A stretch of DNA of 62,723 bases from Gloeomargarita sp. SKYB120 (GTDB lineage: Bacteria; Cyanobacteriota; Cyanobacteriia; Gloeomargaritales; Gloeomargaritaceae). A program made the position numbers and the translations under genes. This document shows, piece by piece, positions 35,456 to 44,388 of the stretch (positions within the stretch are counted from its first letter, which is position 1; every line of letters begins with the position of its first letter). The notes under the pieces are model-generated. The model saw nothing but the letters and a program-made list of their open reading frames with translations. It was not told where the DNA came from and searched no databases. The stretch spans positions 12,091 through 74,813 of the forward strand of contig JANXAM010000009.1 in the NCBI GenBank assembly GCA_025062155.1, given 5' to 3'.

Positions 35456-37327
35456 TCAGGCGTACATCTGTTCAATCAGGTCGCGGTAGCGTTCCACCAC
35501 CACGTTGCGCTTGATTTTCAGGGTTTGGGTCAGCAGGCCGTTTTCGACGCTGAAGGGTTCTGCCAGCAACCGGAAGGGACCAATCTGTTCAAAAGGGCGG
35601 ACGCTCGGGCGGTTTTGGGAATGCACTTGGATTTCGTGTCGGTAGAGTTCCAACACTTCGGGGCTAGCCAGGGTGTAAACGCCAGGGACAGGGGGTTCGT
35701 GGGACAAGCGCAACTGATGCCCCTGCGCTTCGGCCCAGGCTTGCAAGGCGGTTTCGTTGGGGACAATCAAACACCCCAGTTGCCGAGCGTCCTGACCCAC
35801 CAGCACGATTTGGCTGATGTAGGGGCTTTGTAAACAGGCGGTTTCAATCGGCTCCGGTTCGACATTTTCGCCGCTGCTGAGCACAATCGTGTCTTTGGCC
35901 CGGCCCGTGAGCACCAAATCTCCCTGGGGCGTCAACCAGCCCAAGTCTCCCGTATCGAACCAGCCCTGGTCATCCAGCACGCTGGCGGTCGCCTCTGGGT
36001 TGCGGTAGTAGCCTTTCATGACCTGGGGGCCGCGCGCCAGCACCAGACCTTTGTGGGTCACGGGCAAGGGTTGCCGGGTTTCCGGGTCCACAATCTGGAT
36101 TTCTGTCTGGGGCAAAGGCAAACCGGCGGAGTAGCGCAAGTTGTGGGTCACTCGGCGGGCAGTCAGCACCGGAGAGGTTTCGGTTAGTCCATAGCCCACT
36201 ACAATCGTGATTCCCACTATTTCGTAGAAGTCGTCCAGGTGGCGAGCCAAAGCTGCACCGCCGCTGGCACCCTCTCGCAGGCGTCCCCCCACTGCTTGCC
36301 GGATTTTGCGATACACCAGCGCGTCCGCCAGCCGATGCACCGGCCAGAGCGCCAACGCCACCACGCCACTCACCAGCCGCTGCAGGAGCGACGGACGCAG
36401 CGGTTCGAGCGACAAATTCTCCCAGACCCGCTTGGCATAGACATAGCGCTTGCTGAAGCCTAGCAGCCGTTGTACCAGGCGTTGCTTGTTGGCCGGTTGT
36501 TTGCGCAATTCGCGCTCGATGCCTTCGTAGATGGACTCCCACAGGCGAGGCACGCCAACGATGTGGTGGGGGCGAAAGCGGGTCAAATCCTGTTTGAAAT
36601 GACGCAGGGTGCTGTAAATCTGGTGAATGCCCTGGGAGAGCAGGAAATACTCGCAGGCGCGCCCGTAACTGTGCCAGGTGGGGAGCAGACTCAAGGCAAT
36701 GTTGCCCGGGCGGGGGGTAAAGACGACGCGCAGGTTTTCCAACTGGTGCAGCAGGTTGCCGTGGCTGAGCATCACGCCCTTGGGTTTGCCGGTGGTGCCG
36801 GAGGTGTACAGCAACGTCGCTAGGGAATCCGGCTGGAGATGGGGGGCTTTAAATGGGTGCGCTTCCCCGCGCTGCATCACTTGGCTAAAGCTGAGGATGC
36901 CATTGCCCCCGTCGCCCCACAGGAGAATCGTCGCCCGCGGTTGCCAGTCGGGAAGGTAGGGCGTCAACCGTTGCAGGAGTTCCGGGGTATCCACCACCAG
37001 AAAGCTGCTTTCGCTATGGCGGTAAATGTAGTCCAATTCGTCCACTGGTGCTTGGGCGCCCCGCACCACATCCACGCCCCCCGCCATCATAATCCCCTGG
37101 TCGGCAATCATCCAGCGGGAACTGTTATCGGCAAATAGGGCCACGCGTTCTCCCGGCTGTAGCCCTAGCGCTTGCATGCCTTGGGCGAAGCGTTGAATCT
37201 GTTGCGCCACTTCCGGGTAGGTCAGGCGCACAGGCGGTTGCCGGTGGGGTTCGTCCAGGGCGATGAGGGTGGGAAACCGCTGCGCCAGCTCGGGCCACAT
37301 GGCGGGTAAACAAGACCAGGGAGACAT
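35456..37327 (-). CDS. AMP-dependent long-chain acyl-CoA (acyl-ACP) synthetase
   Basis: A 623-residue ANL-superfamily enzyme that activates fatty acids with ATP. LATLLYTSGTTGKPKGVMLSH is the P-loop. YGLTETSPVLTARR is the A5 motif, and GWFDTGDLGWLTPQGDLVLTGRAKDTIVLSSGENVEPEPIE covers A7-A8 and the hinge. LKIKRNVVVERY near the C-terminus contains the catalytic Lys region. The cyanobacterial enzyme of this type recycles free fatty acids as acyl-ACP (Aas) rather than for beta-oxidation; I infer that by lineage. ATG 37327 and TTG 37333 are nearly equivalent starts without a clear ribosome-binding site. Confidence 0.88.
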   Translation of the reverse strand: MSPWSCLPAMWPELAQRFPTLIALDEPHRQPPVRLTYPEVAQQIQRFAQGMQALGLQPGERVALFADNSSRWMIADQGIMMAGGVDVVRGAQAPVDELDYIYRHSESSFLVVDTPELLQRLTPYLPDWQPRATILLWGDGGNGILSFSQVMQRGEAHPFKAPHLQPDSLATLLYTSGTTGKPKGVMLSHGNLLHQLENLRVVFTPRPGNIALSLLPTWHSYGRACEYFLLSQGIHQIYSTLRHFKQDLTRFRPHHIVGVPRLWESIYEGIERELRKQPANKQRLVQRLLGFSKRYVYAKRVWENLSLEPLRPSLLQRLVSGVVALALWPVHRLADALVYRKIRQAVGGRLREGASGGAALARHLDDFYEIVGITIVVGYGLTETSPVLTARRVTHNLRYSAGLPLPQTEIQIVDPETRQPLPVTHKGLVLARGPQVMKGYYRNPEATASVLDDQGWFDTGDLGWLTPQGDLVLTGRAKDTIVLSSGENVEPEPIETACLQSPYISQIVLVGQDARQLGCLIVPNETALQAWAEAQGHQLRLSHEPPVPGVYTLASPEVLELYRHEIQVHSQNRPSVRPFEQIGPFRLLAEPFSVENGLLTQTLKIKRNVVVERYRDLIEQMYA

Positions 37328-37399
37328 AGGCAAGGGGGAGGCAACACCAGTTATTCCCTAGGGTAGCCTGGATGGAGGCCATCGCCGATGGTAAAGCGT

Positions 37400-37405
37400 T
37401 ATAAT
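37400..37405 (+). promoter_or_regulatory. Candidate -10 box for DUF6825/ABC1-kinase genes
   Basis: TATAAT lies 28 bases before the GTG start at 37433, in the gap after divergent fadD-like gene. It overlaps an upstream ATG (37388) in the same reading frame, which argues that translation starts downstream. No clear -35 was found. Confidence 0.4.
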
Positions 37406-37432
37406 TTGGGCGGAATGGAAGGGAGCAGTGTC

Positions 37433-37726
37433 GTGGTACGGGCATTTTTCGTGGGGCGAGCGCTGGCCCAAGCCTTGACGGAGCAGGTGGGTCATCTCGT
37501 CGGAGAAGTGTTGGCCGGTGTGGGACGGTGGGATGCCCAGCAGCGGGAAGCCCTACGCCAGCAGATCCAAACCATCCTGGAACGAGCGGCTCAAGAAGAA
37601 CAGAGAGTGGCCCAGGCGCGTGCCGGTAGTGCGCCATCACCTGATTTGCAAACCGTTATTGACGAATTGCGGGCTGAAATTGCACGTTTACGGACGGAAC
37701 TAAAACGTTATCGCCAGCAGAACTAG
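37433..37726 (+). CDS. DUF6825-like coiled-coil protein
   Basis: A roughly 97-residue protein. VVRAFFVGRALAQALTEQVGHLVGEVLAGVGRWD at the start and LQTVIDELRAEIARLRTELKRY at the end resemble a cyanobacterial/plastid family (DUF6825 as I recall). All of it should be helical, with a C-terminal coiled coil. GTG 37433 with GGAAGGGAG upstream is preferred because the longer frames start above the likely promoter. An ABC1 kinase gene begins one base after the stop, so the two are probably co-transcribed. Function unknown. Confidence 0.7.
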   Translation: MVRAFFVGRALAQALTEQVGHLVGEVLAGVGRWDAQQREALRQQIQTILERAAQEEQRVAQARAGSAPSPDLQTVIDELRAEIARLRTELKRYRQQN

Positions 37727-37727
37727 G

Positions 37728-39413
37728 GTGACTGTCCACGTCCGCACCAGACAGTACCGCTGGAATCGGGAACGCTACTCCCGCTGGCGTCGCACCGTGG
37801 ATATTTGGCTATTCGTCCTGCGGTTTTTGGCGGCCCAGTGGTGGTACGAACGAAGCTGGAGCTACCCAGGGGGACCCACCCCGGAAAAACGCGCAGCTCG
37901 GCGGCGACGGATAGCCATTTGGGTGCGCGAGAGCTTACTGGATTTGGGACCAACCTTTATCAAAGTGGGGCAATTGTTCTCCACACGGGCGGACATTTTT
38001 CCGGCGGAATACGTCGAGGAGCTATCCAAGCTGCAAGACCAGGTGCCCGCGTTTGGCATGGACCAGGTGGCCCAAATCATCGAAACTGACCTGGGCAAAC
38101 CGATTGAAAAACTGTTTCTCAACTTTGAACCGACACCCCTGGCAGCGGCGAGTTTGGGACAGGTGCACCGGGCGGAGTTGCCCAGTGGGGAACAGGTGGT
38201 GGTGAAGGTGCAACGGCCAGGCTTGCGCCAGCTTTTTGACATTGACTTGGCGATTGTCAAAGATATTGCTCGCTATTTCCAAAACCATCCCAAGTGGGGG
38301 CCTGGCCGGGATTGGTTGGGCATTTATGAAGAATGTCGCCGTATTTTGTATGAAGAAATTGATTACTTGCAGGAAGGGCGCAACGCCGACGAATTCCGGC
38401 GCAATTTTCGGGGGATTGAGTGGGTGAAAGTGCCCCGGGTCTATTGGCGGTATTGCTCGCTGCGGGTGCTGACGCTGGAGTATTTGCCGGGGATTAAAAT
38501 TAGCCATTACAGCGCGTTGGAAGCGGCGGGGTTAGACCGGAAACGCCTGGCGGAATTGAATGCGCGCGCCTATTTGGAACAGGTACTCAACCACGGCTTT
38601 TTCCATGCCGACCCCCACCCTGGCAATATCGCCGTGGACCCGGATGGGAGTTTGATTTTTTATGACTTTGGCATGATGGGGCGGCTCCACCCCCAAACCA
38701 AAGAGAAGCTCATCCAAACCCTGATGAGTATCGTGAATCGGGACGCCGACGGGGTGATCCAAGCGCTGGTGGAGTTGAAGGCGCTGGTGCCCCAGGGGGA
38801 TATGGGACCGGTGCGCCGTTCCTTGCAGTACATCCTGGACCATTTGCTGGACAAACCCCTGGAGATGCAATCGGTGGCGGCCATCAGCGAAGACTTGTAT
38901 GCGCTAGCCTATGATCAGCCCTTCCGGTTTCCGGCGACCTTCACGTTTGTGATGCGGGCGTTTTCCACGCTGGAAGGGGTGGGGCGGGGGTTGGACGAAA
39001 ATTTCCAGTTTTTCACGGTCGCGACGCCCTACGCGCTGCAACTGATGGACAACCGCAATCGCAACGGGGACCTGGATTTACTGGGGGAATTGGGACGCCA
39101 GGCGGCGCAGATGGGCAATTCGGCTCTGAGTTTGCCCCGGCGCGTGGAAGCCACCTTGACCCAACTGGAGCGAGGAGACTTGGTGCTGCGCAGCCGCTCT
39201 TTGGAAACGGAACGCCTACTCCGCCGGTTAAGCGCTCAGCAGGCAGCGGGGAATTACCACATCCTGACGGGGAGCTTGCTCATCTGCGGGACGATTTTGC
39301 TGGTGCATGGCTACGGCTGGTTAGCGGCTGTGGCGGTTCTCGGCGCGGGGGTCACCGGTTGGCGGGCCTGGCGAGCTTGGCAACGCCACGAGCGCATCGA
39401 GCGCATGTTCTAG
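37728..39413 (+). CDS. ABC1/UbiB (AarF) family atypical kinase
   Basis: A 561-residue protein. It has the family signature RESLLDLGPTFIKVGQLFSTRADIFPAEYVEELSKLQDQVP (KxGQ motif), the AAASLGQVHRAEL glycine-rich loop with alanine-rich variant, VVVKVQRPG, NHGFFHADPHPGNIAV and FYDFGMMGRL. Two hydrophobic helices lie at the C-terminus (LTGSLLICGTILLVHGYGWLAAVAVLGAG). Members control prenyl-quinone synthesis and lipid metabolism in plastids and cyanobacteria. All catalytic motifs are present. It begins one base after the DUF6825-like gene. Confidence 0.92.
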   Translation: MTVHVRTRQYRWNRERYSRWRRTVDIWLFVLRFLAAQWWYERSWSYPGGPTPEKRAARRRRIAIWVRESLLDLGPTFIKVGQLFSTRADIFPAEYVEELSKLQDQVPAFGMDQVAQIIETDLGKPIEKLFLNFEPTPLAAASLGQVHRAELPSGEQVVVKVQRPGLRQLFDIDLAIVKDIARYFQNHPKWGPGRDWLGIYEECRRILYEEIDYLQEGRNADEFRRNFRGIEWVKVPRVYWRYCSLRVLTLEYLPGIKISHYSALEAAGLDRKRLAELNARAYLEQVLNHGFFHADPHPGNIAVDPDGSLIFYDFGMMGRLHPQTKEKLIQTLMSIVNRDADGVIQALVELKALVPQGDMGPVRRSLQYILDHLLDKPLEMQSVAAISEDLYALAYDQPFRFPATFTFVMRAFSTLEGVGRGLDENFQFFTVATPYALQLMDNRNRNGDLDLLGELGRQAAQMGNSALSLPRRVEATLTQLERGDLVLRSRSLETERLLRRLSAQQAAGNYHILTGSLLICGTILLVHGYGWLAAVAVLGAGVTGWRAWRAWQRHERIERMF

Positions 39414-39415
39414 CG

Positions 39416-40561
39416 TTACCCGTCGCCGTAGAGCTTGCTGGGGATGCCCTGACAGCCGCCGGGAATGGTACTGCGGGTACGGGGGCCGCCCCAGGAGCAG
39501 AGATAAAACCGCTGTTCTTCTGAGAGGTTGATAGCACCGGTGAAATCCGCCCCTTCCACAATCGCGCCTGTGAATTCGCCGGTTTGTAGGTTCGGGCGGC
39601 GGCCTTTGACCCAGGGTTGACAGGGACTGGCATAGTCCAGCTTGTCCGGGTCGCCGTAGAAGAAAATGGTGCCTTGGAGATTGGCGCCTACAAATTTCGC
39701 CCCTTGCAAGTTACTCATGGCGAAGTTGGTGCGGGTAAGGTCGCAGCGGCTGAAATTCGTTCCAGTTAAATCCGCGCCGCTGAAATCCACCCGCCGTAAA
39801 TCGGTGCCAGCCATATCGGCTCCCGCCAGCATATTGCCCAGATTGATCACCCGCTCGCCGTTTTCCCGGTCTTCTTGGTATAGACCGTTGCCGTCTAGGA
39901 TGGGGCGTCCCAGGCGCTGGTCCCGCTTAAGGGGCGTTAGCAGCTTCGCCATGGACAAAAACCGCACAACCTTGGCCTTGCCCTCGGCGTTGACGCTGCT
40001 GAGCAGGGCGGCGGTGCGACCTTCGGCGATCATCCGTTCCTGGGGCCAGTCTTCCAGGAGTCCCTGGTCGTCGAGGGCCAGCTCGGAAATGCCCTGGAAG
40101 TAGGCGTCAATGGTTTGCTGCTGGGTGATGCGGTTCTGCTGCTCGGTTAAGACCTTGGAAATCACGTACTGTTGCCAGGAAATCACCGCCGCCACCACCG
40201 CCACTAGGATTTGCCCAACGGATCCGAGACTTTCTCCTAAAGCCGAAACCGCGTCCCAGTTGATAGGCAAGCCCCGCTGGCCCCATACCCACACGCCCAG
40301 GCCAATCAATCCCGTTAATCCGGCTATCCCGCCCCACACCAGCGACGCCTGTTCCGGCGGAATTTCTTGGAAGAGCCGCTGCAGGGGTTCCCACCAGGAG
40401 GCCAAGGCCACTGCAAAAGCCAGTACCGTGACCAAACCCGCCAGCCAGTGCCAGCCAGTCGCCACCGCCACCAGCAGTAACCCCAGCACCAGCAGTGCCA
40501 GAACCACCTGTACTCTCCGAAACCAGCGACGCCAAGGCAACAACAGCGTCTTGAAGGTCAT
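39416..40561 (-). CDS. Membrane protein with pentapeptide repeats
   Basis: A 381-residue protein. Two or three hydrophobic helices occupy the first 110 residues (VVLALLVLGLLLVAVATG, LVTVLAFAVALASWW, GIAGLTGLIGLGVWVWG). A further one (VGQILVAVVAAVISWQQYV) precedes a soluble linker. Pentapeptide repeats begin about 240 (LAGADMAGTDLRRVDFSGADL, ARTNFA-type) and continue to about 340. Similar cyanobacterial proteins combine membrane helices with pentapeptides; their role is unknown. ATG 40561 follows the DUF29 gene by five bases on the same strand, suggesting coupling. Confidence 0.75.
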   Translation of the reverse strand: MTFKTLLLPWRRWFRRVQVVLALLVLGLLLVAVATGWHWLAGLVTVLAFAVALASWWEPLQRLFQEIPPEQASLVWGGIAGLTGLIGLGVWVWGQRGLPINWDAVSALGESLGSVGQILVAVVAAVISWQQYVISKVLTEQQNRITQQQTIDAYFQGISELALDDQGLLEDWPQERMIAEGRTAALLSSVNAEGKAKVVRFLSMAKLLTPLKRDQRLGRPILDGNGLYQEDRENGERVINLGNMLAGADMAGTDLRRVDFSGADLTGTNFSRCDLTRTNFAMSNLQGAKFVGANLQGTIFFYGDPDKLDYASPCQPWVKGRRPNLQTGEFTGAIVEGADFTGAINLSEEQRFYLCSWGGPRTRSTIPGGCQGIPSKLYGDG

Positions 40562-40566
40562 AGGCG

Positions 40567-41022
40567 TCAGGGGAGCCACTGTTCGTCGAGGGCTTGCGCG
40601 AGGGTAAAGACCGGTTCAACCGGCACCCGCTGGGGGTCTATCTGACTGGCCTGCAAAAAGAGCTTCCGGCCATTGCGATACTGCTTGGGAAAAATCTCCT
40701 GGAGATAGCTGCTGAGACTGGGGCTGCTTTCCAGCAGGTCTTGGATTTCCAGGCGGAAGTTCAGGACTTCTCGTTCCCAACCCCGCAGGCAACGGGCTCG
40801 TTCCGCTTCCCAATACTTGATTTTTAGCAGGTGCTCACATAGCCGCCGTAAATCACTGGCCAGGGCGTGTTTCTCACTTCTACCCAAACTTGTTAACTCG
40901 GTAATTAAGTTTTCCAAGTCGAGGTGTAGGAAATCGCGCGCCCGCAACTGGGCAATGGTCTGTTCCAGCCAGCGTTGATAGTCCGTTTCATACAAATGCT
41001 TAGGATCCACCAGGGATGGCAT
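40567..41022 (-). CDS. DUF29 family protein
   Basis: A 151-residue protein with the DUF29 pattern: YETDYQRWLEQTIAQLRARDFLHLDLENLITELTSLGRSEKHALASDLRRLCEHLLKIKYW in the first half and a helical remainder. The family is abundant in cyanobacteria and has no established function. It stands immediately upstream of the pentapeptide membrane protein on the same strand. Confidence 0.88.
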   Translation of the reverse strand: MPSLVDPKHLYETDYQRWLEQTIAQLRARDFLHLDLENLITELTSLGRSEKHALASDLRRLCEHLLKIKYWEAERARCLRGWEREVLNFRLEIQDLLESSPSLSSYLQEIFPKQYRNGRKLFLQASQIDPQRVPVEPVFTLAQALDEQWLP

Positions 41023-41066
41023 GAGTCCCTAAAAGCCTGACCAATCGTTGTCTCTGGTTGATCATA

Positions 41067-42050
41067 TCAGACAGCGGCGGGAGCCAGGCGTTTTTGATGC
41101 CAGCGCCAGGCGGTCTCAATGATAGTGGGCAAATCCGAGTATCGAGGTTGCCAACCCAACGTCTGGCGCGCCCGTGTCACGTCAGCCACCAGAATCGGGG
41201 GGTCGCCAGGGCGGCGAGGGCCTGCTTGAACCGCCAGTTTTTGGCCCGTCACCTGCTCCACCGTCTCGATCACCTGCCGCACGGAATAGCCTTGACCCGT
41301 TCCCAGATTCACAATCAGATGGGTGTCCTGGGTCTGGAGGTAATCCAACGCCTGCACGTGGGCCACCGCCAAATCCGTCACATGGATAAAATCCCGCACC
41401 GGCGTGCCATCGGGGGTGTCGTAATCGGTGCCGAAGATGGTCACCGGCTCGCCCCCCAGCAAGGACAACAACAACCGGGGAATCAGATGGGTTTCCGGGT
41501 CGTGGCATTCCCCCAGTTCGCCGTCCGGGTCGGCCCCCGCCGCATTGAAATACCGCAATGCCGCATAGCGTAACCCATAGGCTTGACGAAACCAGTGCAG
41601 TGCCTGCTCCATTGCCCGCTTGGTTTCCCCGTAGGGATTCACCGGCTGCTGGGGATGGTCTTCCGTCAGGGGCAACCACTGGGGCAAACCATAGGTCGCA
41701 CACGTCGAGGAAAACACGATGGTTGGCACCCCCGCCGCCACCATGGCTTCCAGCAGGTTTAGGGTGTGAATCAAGTTGTTGCGGTAGTACTTGGCGGGGT
41801 TGGTCATGGATTCCCCCACGTAGGCGCTGGCGGCAAAGTGCATCACCGCTCGGATGTTGTACTGCCGCAGTACGTCCACGAGCTTATCTCGCTCAGCCAA
41901 GTCTACCGTGACACATTCTCCCCAGCGGACGGCCCAGGGATGCCCTGTACTGAAGTTATCCAGCACCACCGGCGTGTAACCCGCCTGCGCCAGCGCCTTG
42001 CAGGTGTGACTGCCGATGTAGCCCGCGCCCCCTGTAACTAACACTGCCAT
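41067..42050 (-). CDS. galE: UDP-glucose 4-epimerase family (GalE)
   Basis: A 327-residue extended [26 protein letters not shown] is the NAD loop, [14 protein letters not shown] and [11 protein letters not shown] give the catalytic Ser/Thr region, and [12 protein letters not shown] has the Yxxx[27 protein letters not shown] and [10 protein letters not shown] are GalE motifs. It interconverts UDP-glucose and UDP-galactose. As third gene of an operon after ugd and uxs it might act on UDP-xylose/UDP-arabinose instead; sequence alone does not decide. The start overlaps the uxs 3' end by 13 bases. Confidence 0.92.
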   Translation of the reverse strand: MAVLVTGGAGYIGSHTCKALAQAGYTPVVLDNFSTGHPWAVRWGECVTVDLAERDKLVDVLRQYNIRAVMHFAASAYVGESMTNPAKYYRNNLIHTLNLLEAMVAAGVPTIVFSSTCATYGLPQWLPLTEDHPQQPVNPYGETKRAMEQALHWFRQAYGLRYAALRYFNAAGADPDGELGECHDPETHLIPRLLLSLLGGEPVTIFGTDYDTPDGTPVRDFIHVTDLAVAHVQALDYLQTQDTHLIVNLGTGQGYSVRQVIETVEQVTGQKLAVQAGPRRPGDPPILVADVTRARQTLGWQPRYSDLPTIIETAWRWHQKRLAPAAV

Positions 42051-42979
42051 TGTCGGCGTAGCTCCGTAATTGTCCGTTGCAAACCGGTGCGCAGGTCCAC
42101 TTGGGGCGACCAGTTTAGCTTGGTTTGCGCCAGGGTGATATCAGGGCGGCGTTGTTTCGGGTCGTCTTGGGGTAACGGCTGAAAAGTGATGCCTGCCCTG
42201 CTGCCGGTTAACTCCTGAATCACTTGCGCCAGCTCCAAGACGGTCATCTCCTGGGGGTTGCCCAGGTTGACGGGATAGGGATAATCCACCCCCATCAGGC
42301 GCACGATCCCTTCAATCAAATCGTCAATGTACTGGAAACTGCGGGTTTGGTGACCATCGCCATAGACCGTCAGGGGTTCGCCCTGCAGCGCCTGCCGCAG
42401 AAAGTTGGTCACCACCCGCCCGTCGTGCATATCCATCCGGGGGCCATAGGTGTTGAAAATCCGCACGATGCGCACGCCCAACCCGTACTGCCGGTGAAAC
42501 GCCAGGGTCAGGGCTTCGGCATAGCGCTTGGCTTCGTCGTAAACGCCACGTGGGCCAGTACAGTTGACGTGTCCCCAGTAATCTTCCCGTTGCGGGTGCT
42601 CGAGCGGGTCGCCATAGACTTCGCTGGTGCTGGCCAAAAAAAATTGCGCCCCTTGACGCCGGGCCAACTCCAGCAGGTGATACGTTCCTTCGGCATTGAC
42701 GCGCAGGGTTTCTACTGGCATGGCCAGGTACTTGGGGGGCGACGCCGGGCTGGCAAAGTGCATCACCCAATCGAGGGGTTCATCAATCGCCAGGGGTGTA
42801 ATCACATCGTGCTCCACCCGTTGCACCTGGGGATGGCCGTCCCAATGGGCCAGATTGCTCCAGGAACCCGTGCAGCAGTTGTCCACCGCAATCACCCGGT
42901 ACCCTTCCTGCACCAGCCGGTCAGTGAGATGGCTCCCCACAAACCCCGCCGCGCCCGTGAGCAAAACCGTCCCCCGCAT
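42038..42979 (-). CDS. uxs: UDP-glucuronate decarboxylase (UDP-xylose synthase)
   Basis: A 313-residue extended SDR that converts UDP-glucuronate to UDP-xylose. [30 protein letters not shown] is the NAD-binding start. [49 protein letters not shown] and [17 protein letters not shown] (YxxxK) are specific to Uxs/ArnA-like decarboxylases, as are [18 protein letters not shown] and [14 protein letters not shown]. The start codon overlaps the ugd stop, and galE overlaps its end, forming a tight operon. Confidence 0.94.
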   Translation of the reverse strand: MRGTVLLTGAAGFVGSHLTDRLVQEGYRVIAVDNCCTGSWSNLAHWDGHPQVQRVEHDVITPLAIDEPLDWVMHFASPASPPKYLAMPVETLRVNAEGTYHLLELARRQGAQFFLASTSEVYGDPLEHPQREDYWGHVNCTGPRGVYDEAKRYAEALTLAFHRQYGLGVRIVRIFNTYGPRMDMHDGRVVTNFLRQALQGEPLTVYGDGHQTRSFQYIDDLIEGIVRLMGVDYPYPVNLGNPQEMTVLELAQVIQELTGSRAGITFQPLPQDDPKQRRPDITLAQTKLNWSPQVDLRTGLQRTITELRRQWQC

Positions 42980-44364
42980 CAGCGCCCCATGCCCAGATAG
43001 GTGAAACCGGCCCGTTGCAACCGCTCCCGGTCCAGGAAGTTGCGCCCGTCAATGAGCAGGGGCTGGCGCATGGTCGCCGCCAGGGTTTCCCAGGGCAAAT
43101 CGCGGTACTGGGGCCAGTCCGTCACCAGCACCAGGGCGTCAGCATCTTGGGCCAAGGCCGTCACGTCATCGCAGTACTGCACGTCCAGCTTGGACCATTC
43201 CCGTCGCGCTCGCTCCAGTGCCACTGGGTCATGGACGCGCACTGCCACCCCCCGCTCCAACAGTTGCTGGGCAATGTCGTAGGCTGGCGCATCCCGCAGG
43301 TCGTCTGTGTGGGGCTTAAACGCCAGTCCCAGCAACCCTACCCGCCGTCCCTTGAGAATCTTCAGGGTTTGCAGGAGTTTTTCCACCACCCACTGGCGCT
43401 GCTGGGCGTTCACCAACCGGCTGGCCTGGACAATCGCCATCCCCAACCCGTAGTCCCGCGCCGTGGCAATCAACGCCGCCGTGTCCTTGCCGAAACAGGA
43501 GCCGCCCCAGCCAATGCCGGCCTGCAAAAACTGGCTGCCGATGCGCTTATCCAGCCCAATCCCCCGCGCGATCTGAGTCACGTCCGCCCCTACCCGCTCC
43601 GCCAACTGGGCAATTTCGTTGATGAAGCTAATTTTCAGCGCCAAGAACGCATTGGCCGCATACTTGATCAACTCGGCGGACGCCAGGTCTGCCGTCACCA
43701 GGGGCACCGCCGCCAGCCCGTCCGGTCGGGGCAAAAAACTGGGGGGCGTAAAACTTTGCTCCAGGATGGGTTGATAGAGCTGGTGCAACACTTCCAGCGC
43801 CTTGGGGTCTTGCGTGCCTAGCACCACCCGGTCTGGGTAAAACGTGTCGTGCAACGCTGACCCTTCCCGCAGAAATTCCGGGTTCGACGCCACGGCAAAC
43901 CGAGGAACCGGCTGGGGGCGCGTCCGCAACGCTTCTTCAATCAAGGTTTCCACCCAGTTGCCGCTGCCGATGGGCACCGTGGACTTATTGACGATGACGG
44001 TAAACGGCTGGGCCAAGTGTAACCCAATCCCCTGGGCTGCCTGGCGCACATAGGTCAAGTCGGGATTGCCATCAGGGAGCGACGGCGTCCCCACCGCAAT
44101 AAAAATCACCTGGGCTGGCGCAATCGCGGTGGCGTAGTCGGTGGTGAAGGTGATGTTAGGGCGAGCCAAATGCAGCAGTTCGGCCAGATAGGGTTCATAA
44201 ATAGGAATGTCGCCCCGTTGCAGGCGTTCTACCTTTTGGGCGTCCACGTCTAGCCCCACCACCTGATGGCCCAAGTAGGCCAGCGCCACCCCCGTCGTTA
44301 GCCCCACGTAACCCGTGCCAATAATTGCAACCTGCACCTGCTGCTCCTGCACCAGTTTCCCCAC
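42979..44364 (-). CDS. ugd: UDP-glucose 6-dehydrogenase
   Basis: Oxidises UDP-glucose to UDP-glucuronate with NAD+. The 461-residue protein has [68 protein letters not shown], the catalytic-Cys loop [16 protein letters not shown] and [16 protein letters not shown]. It is first in the ugd-uxs-galE operon. The large GGDEF/EAL gene ends 24 bases upstream on the same strand. Confidence 0.95.
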   Translation of the reverse strand: MGKLVQEQQVQVAIIGTGYVGLTTGVALAYLGHQVVGLDVDAQKVERLQRGDIPIYEPYLAELLHLARPNITFTTDYATAIAPAQVIFIAVGTPSLPDGNPDLTYVRQAAQGIGLHLAQPFTVIVNKSTVPIGSGNWVETLIEEALRTRPQPVPRFAVASNPEFLREGSALHDTFYPDRVVLGTQDPKALEVLHQLYQPILEQSFTPPSFLPRPDGLAAVPLVTADLASAELIKYAANAFLALKISFINEIAQLAERVGADVTQIARGIGLDKRIGSQFLQAGIGWGGSCFGKDTAALIATARDYGLGMAIVQASRLVNAQQRQWVVEKLLQTLKILKGRRVGLLGLAFKPHTDDLRDAPAYDIAQQLLERGVAVRVHDPVALERARREWSKLDVQYCDDVTALAQDADALVLVTDWPQYRDLPWETLAATMRQPLLIDGRNFLDRERLQRAGFTYLGMGR

Positions 44365-44388
44365 TAATATACCGGTTTCGGGTGACGT

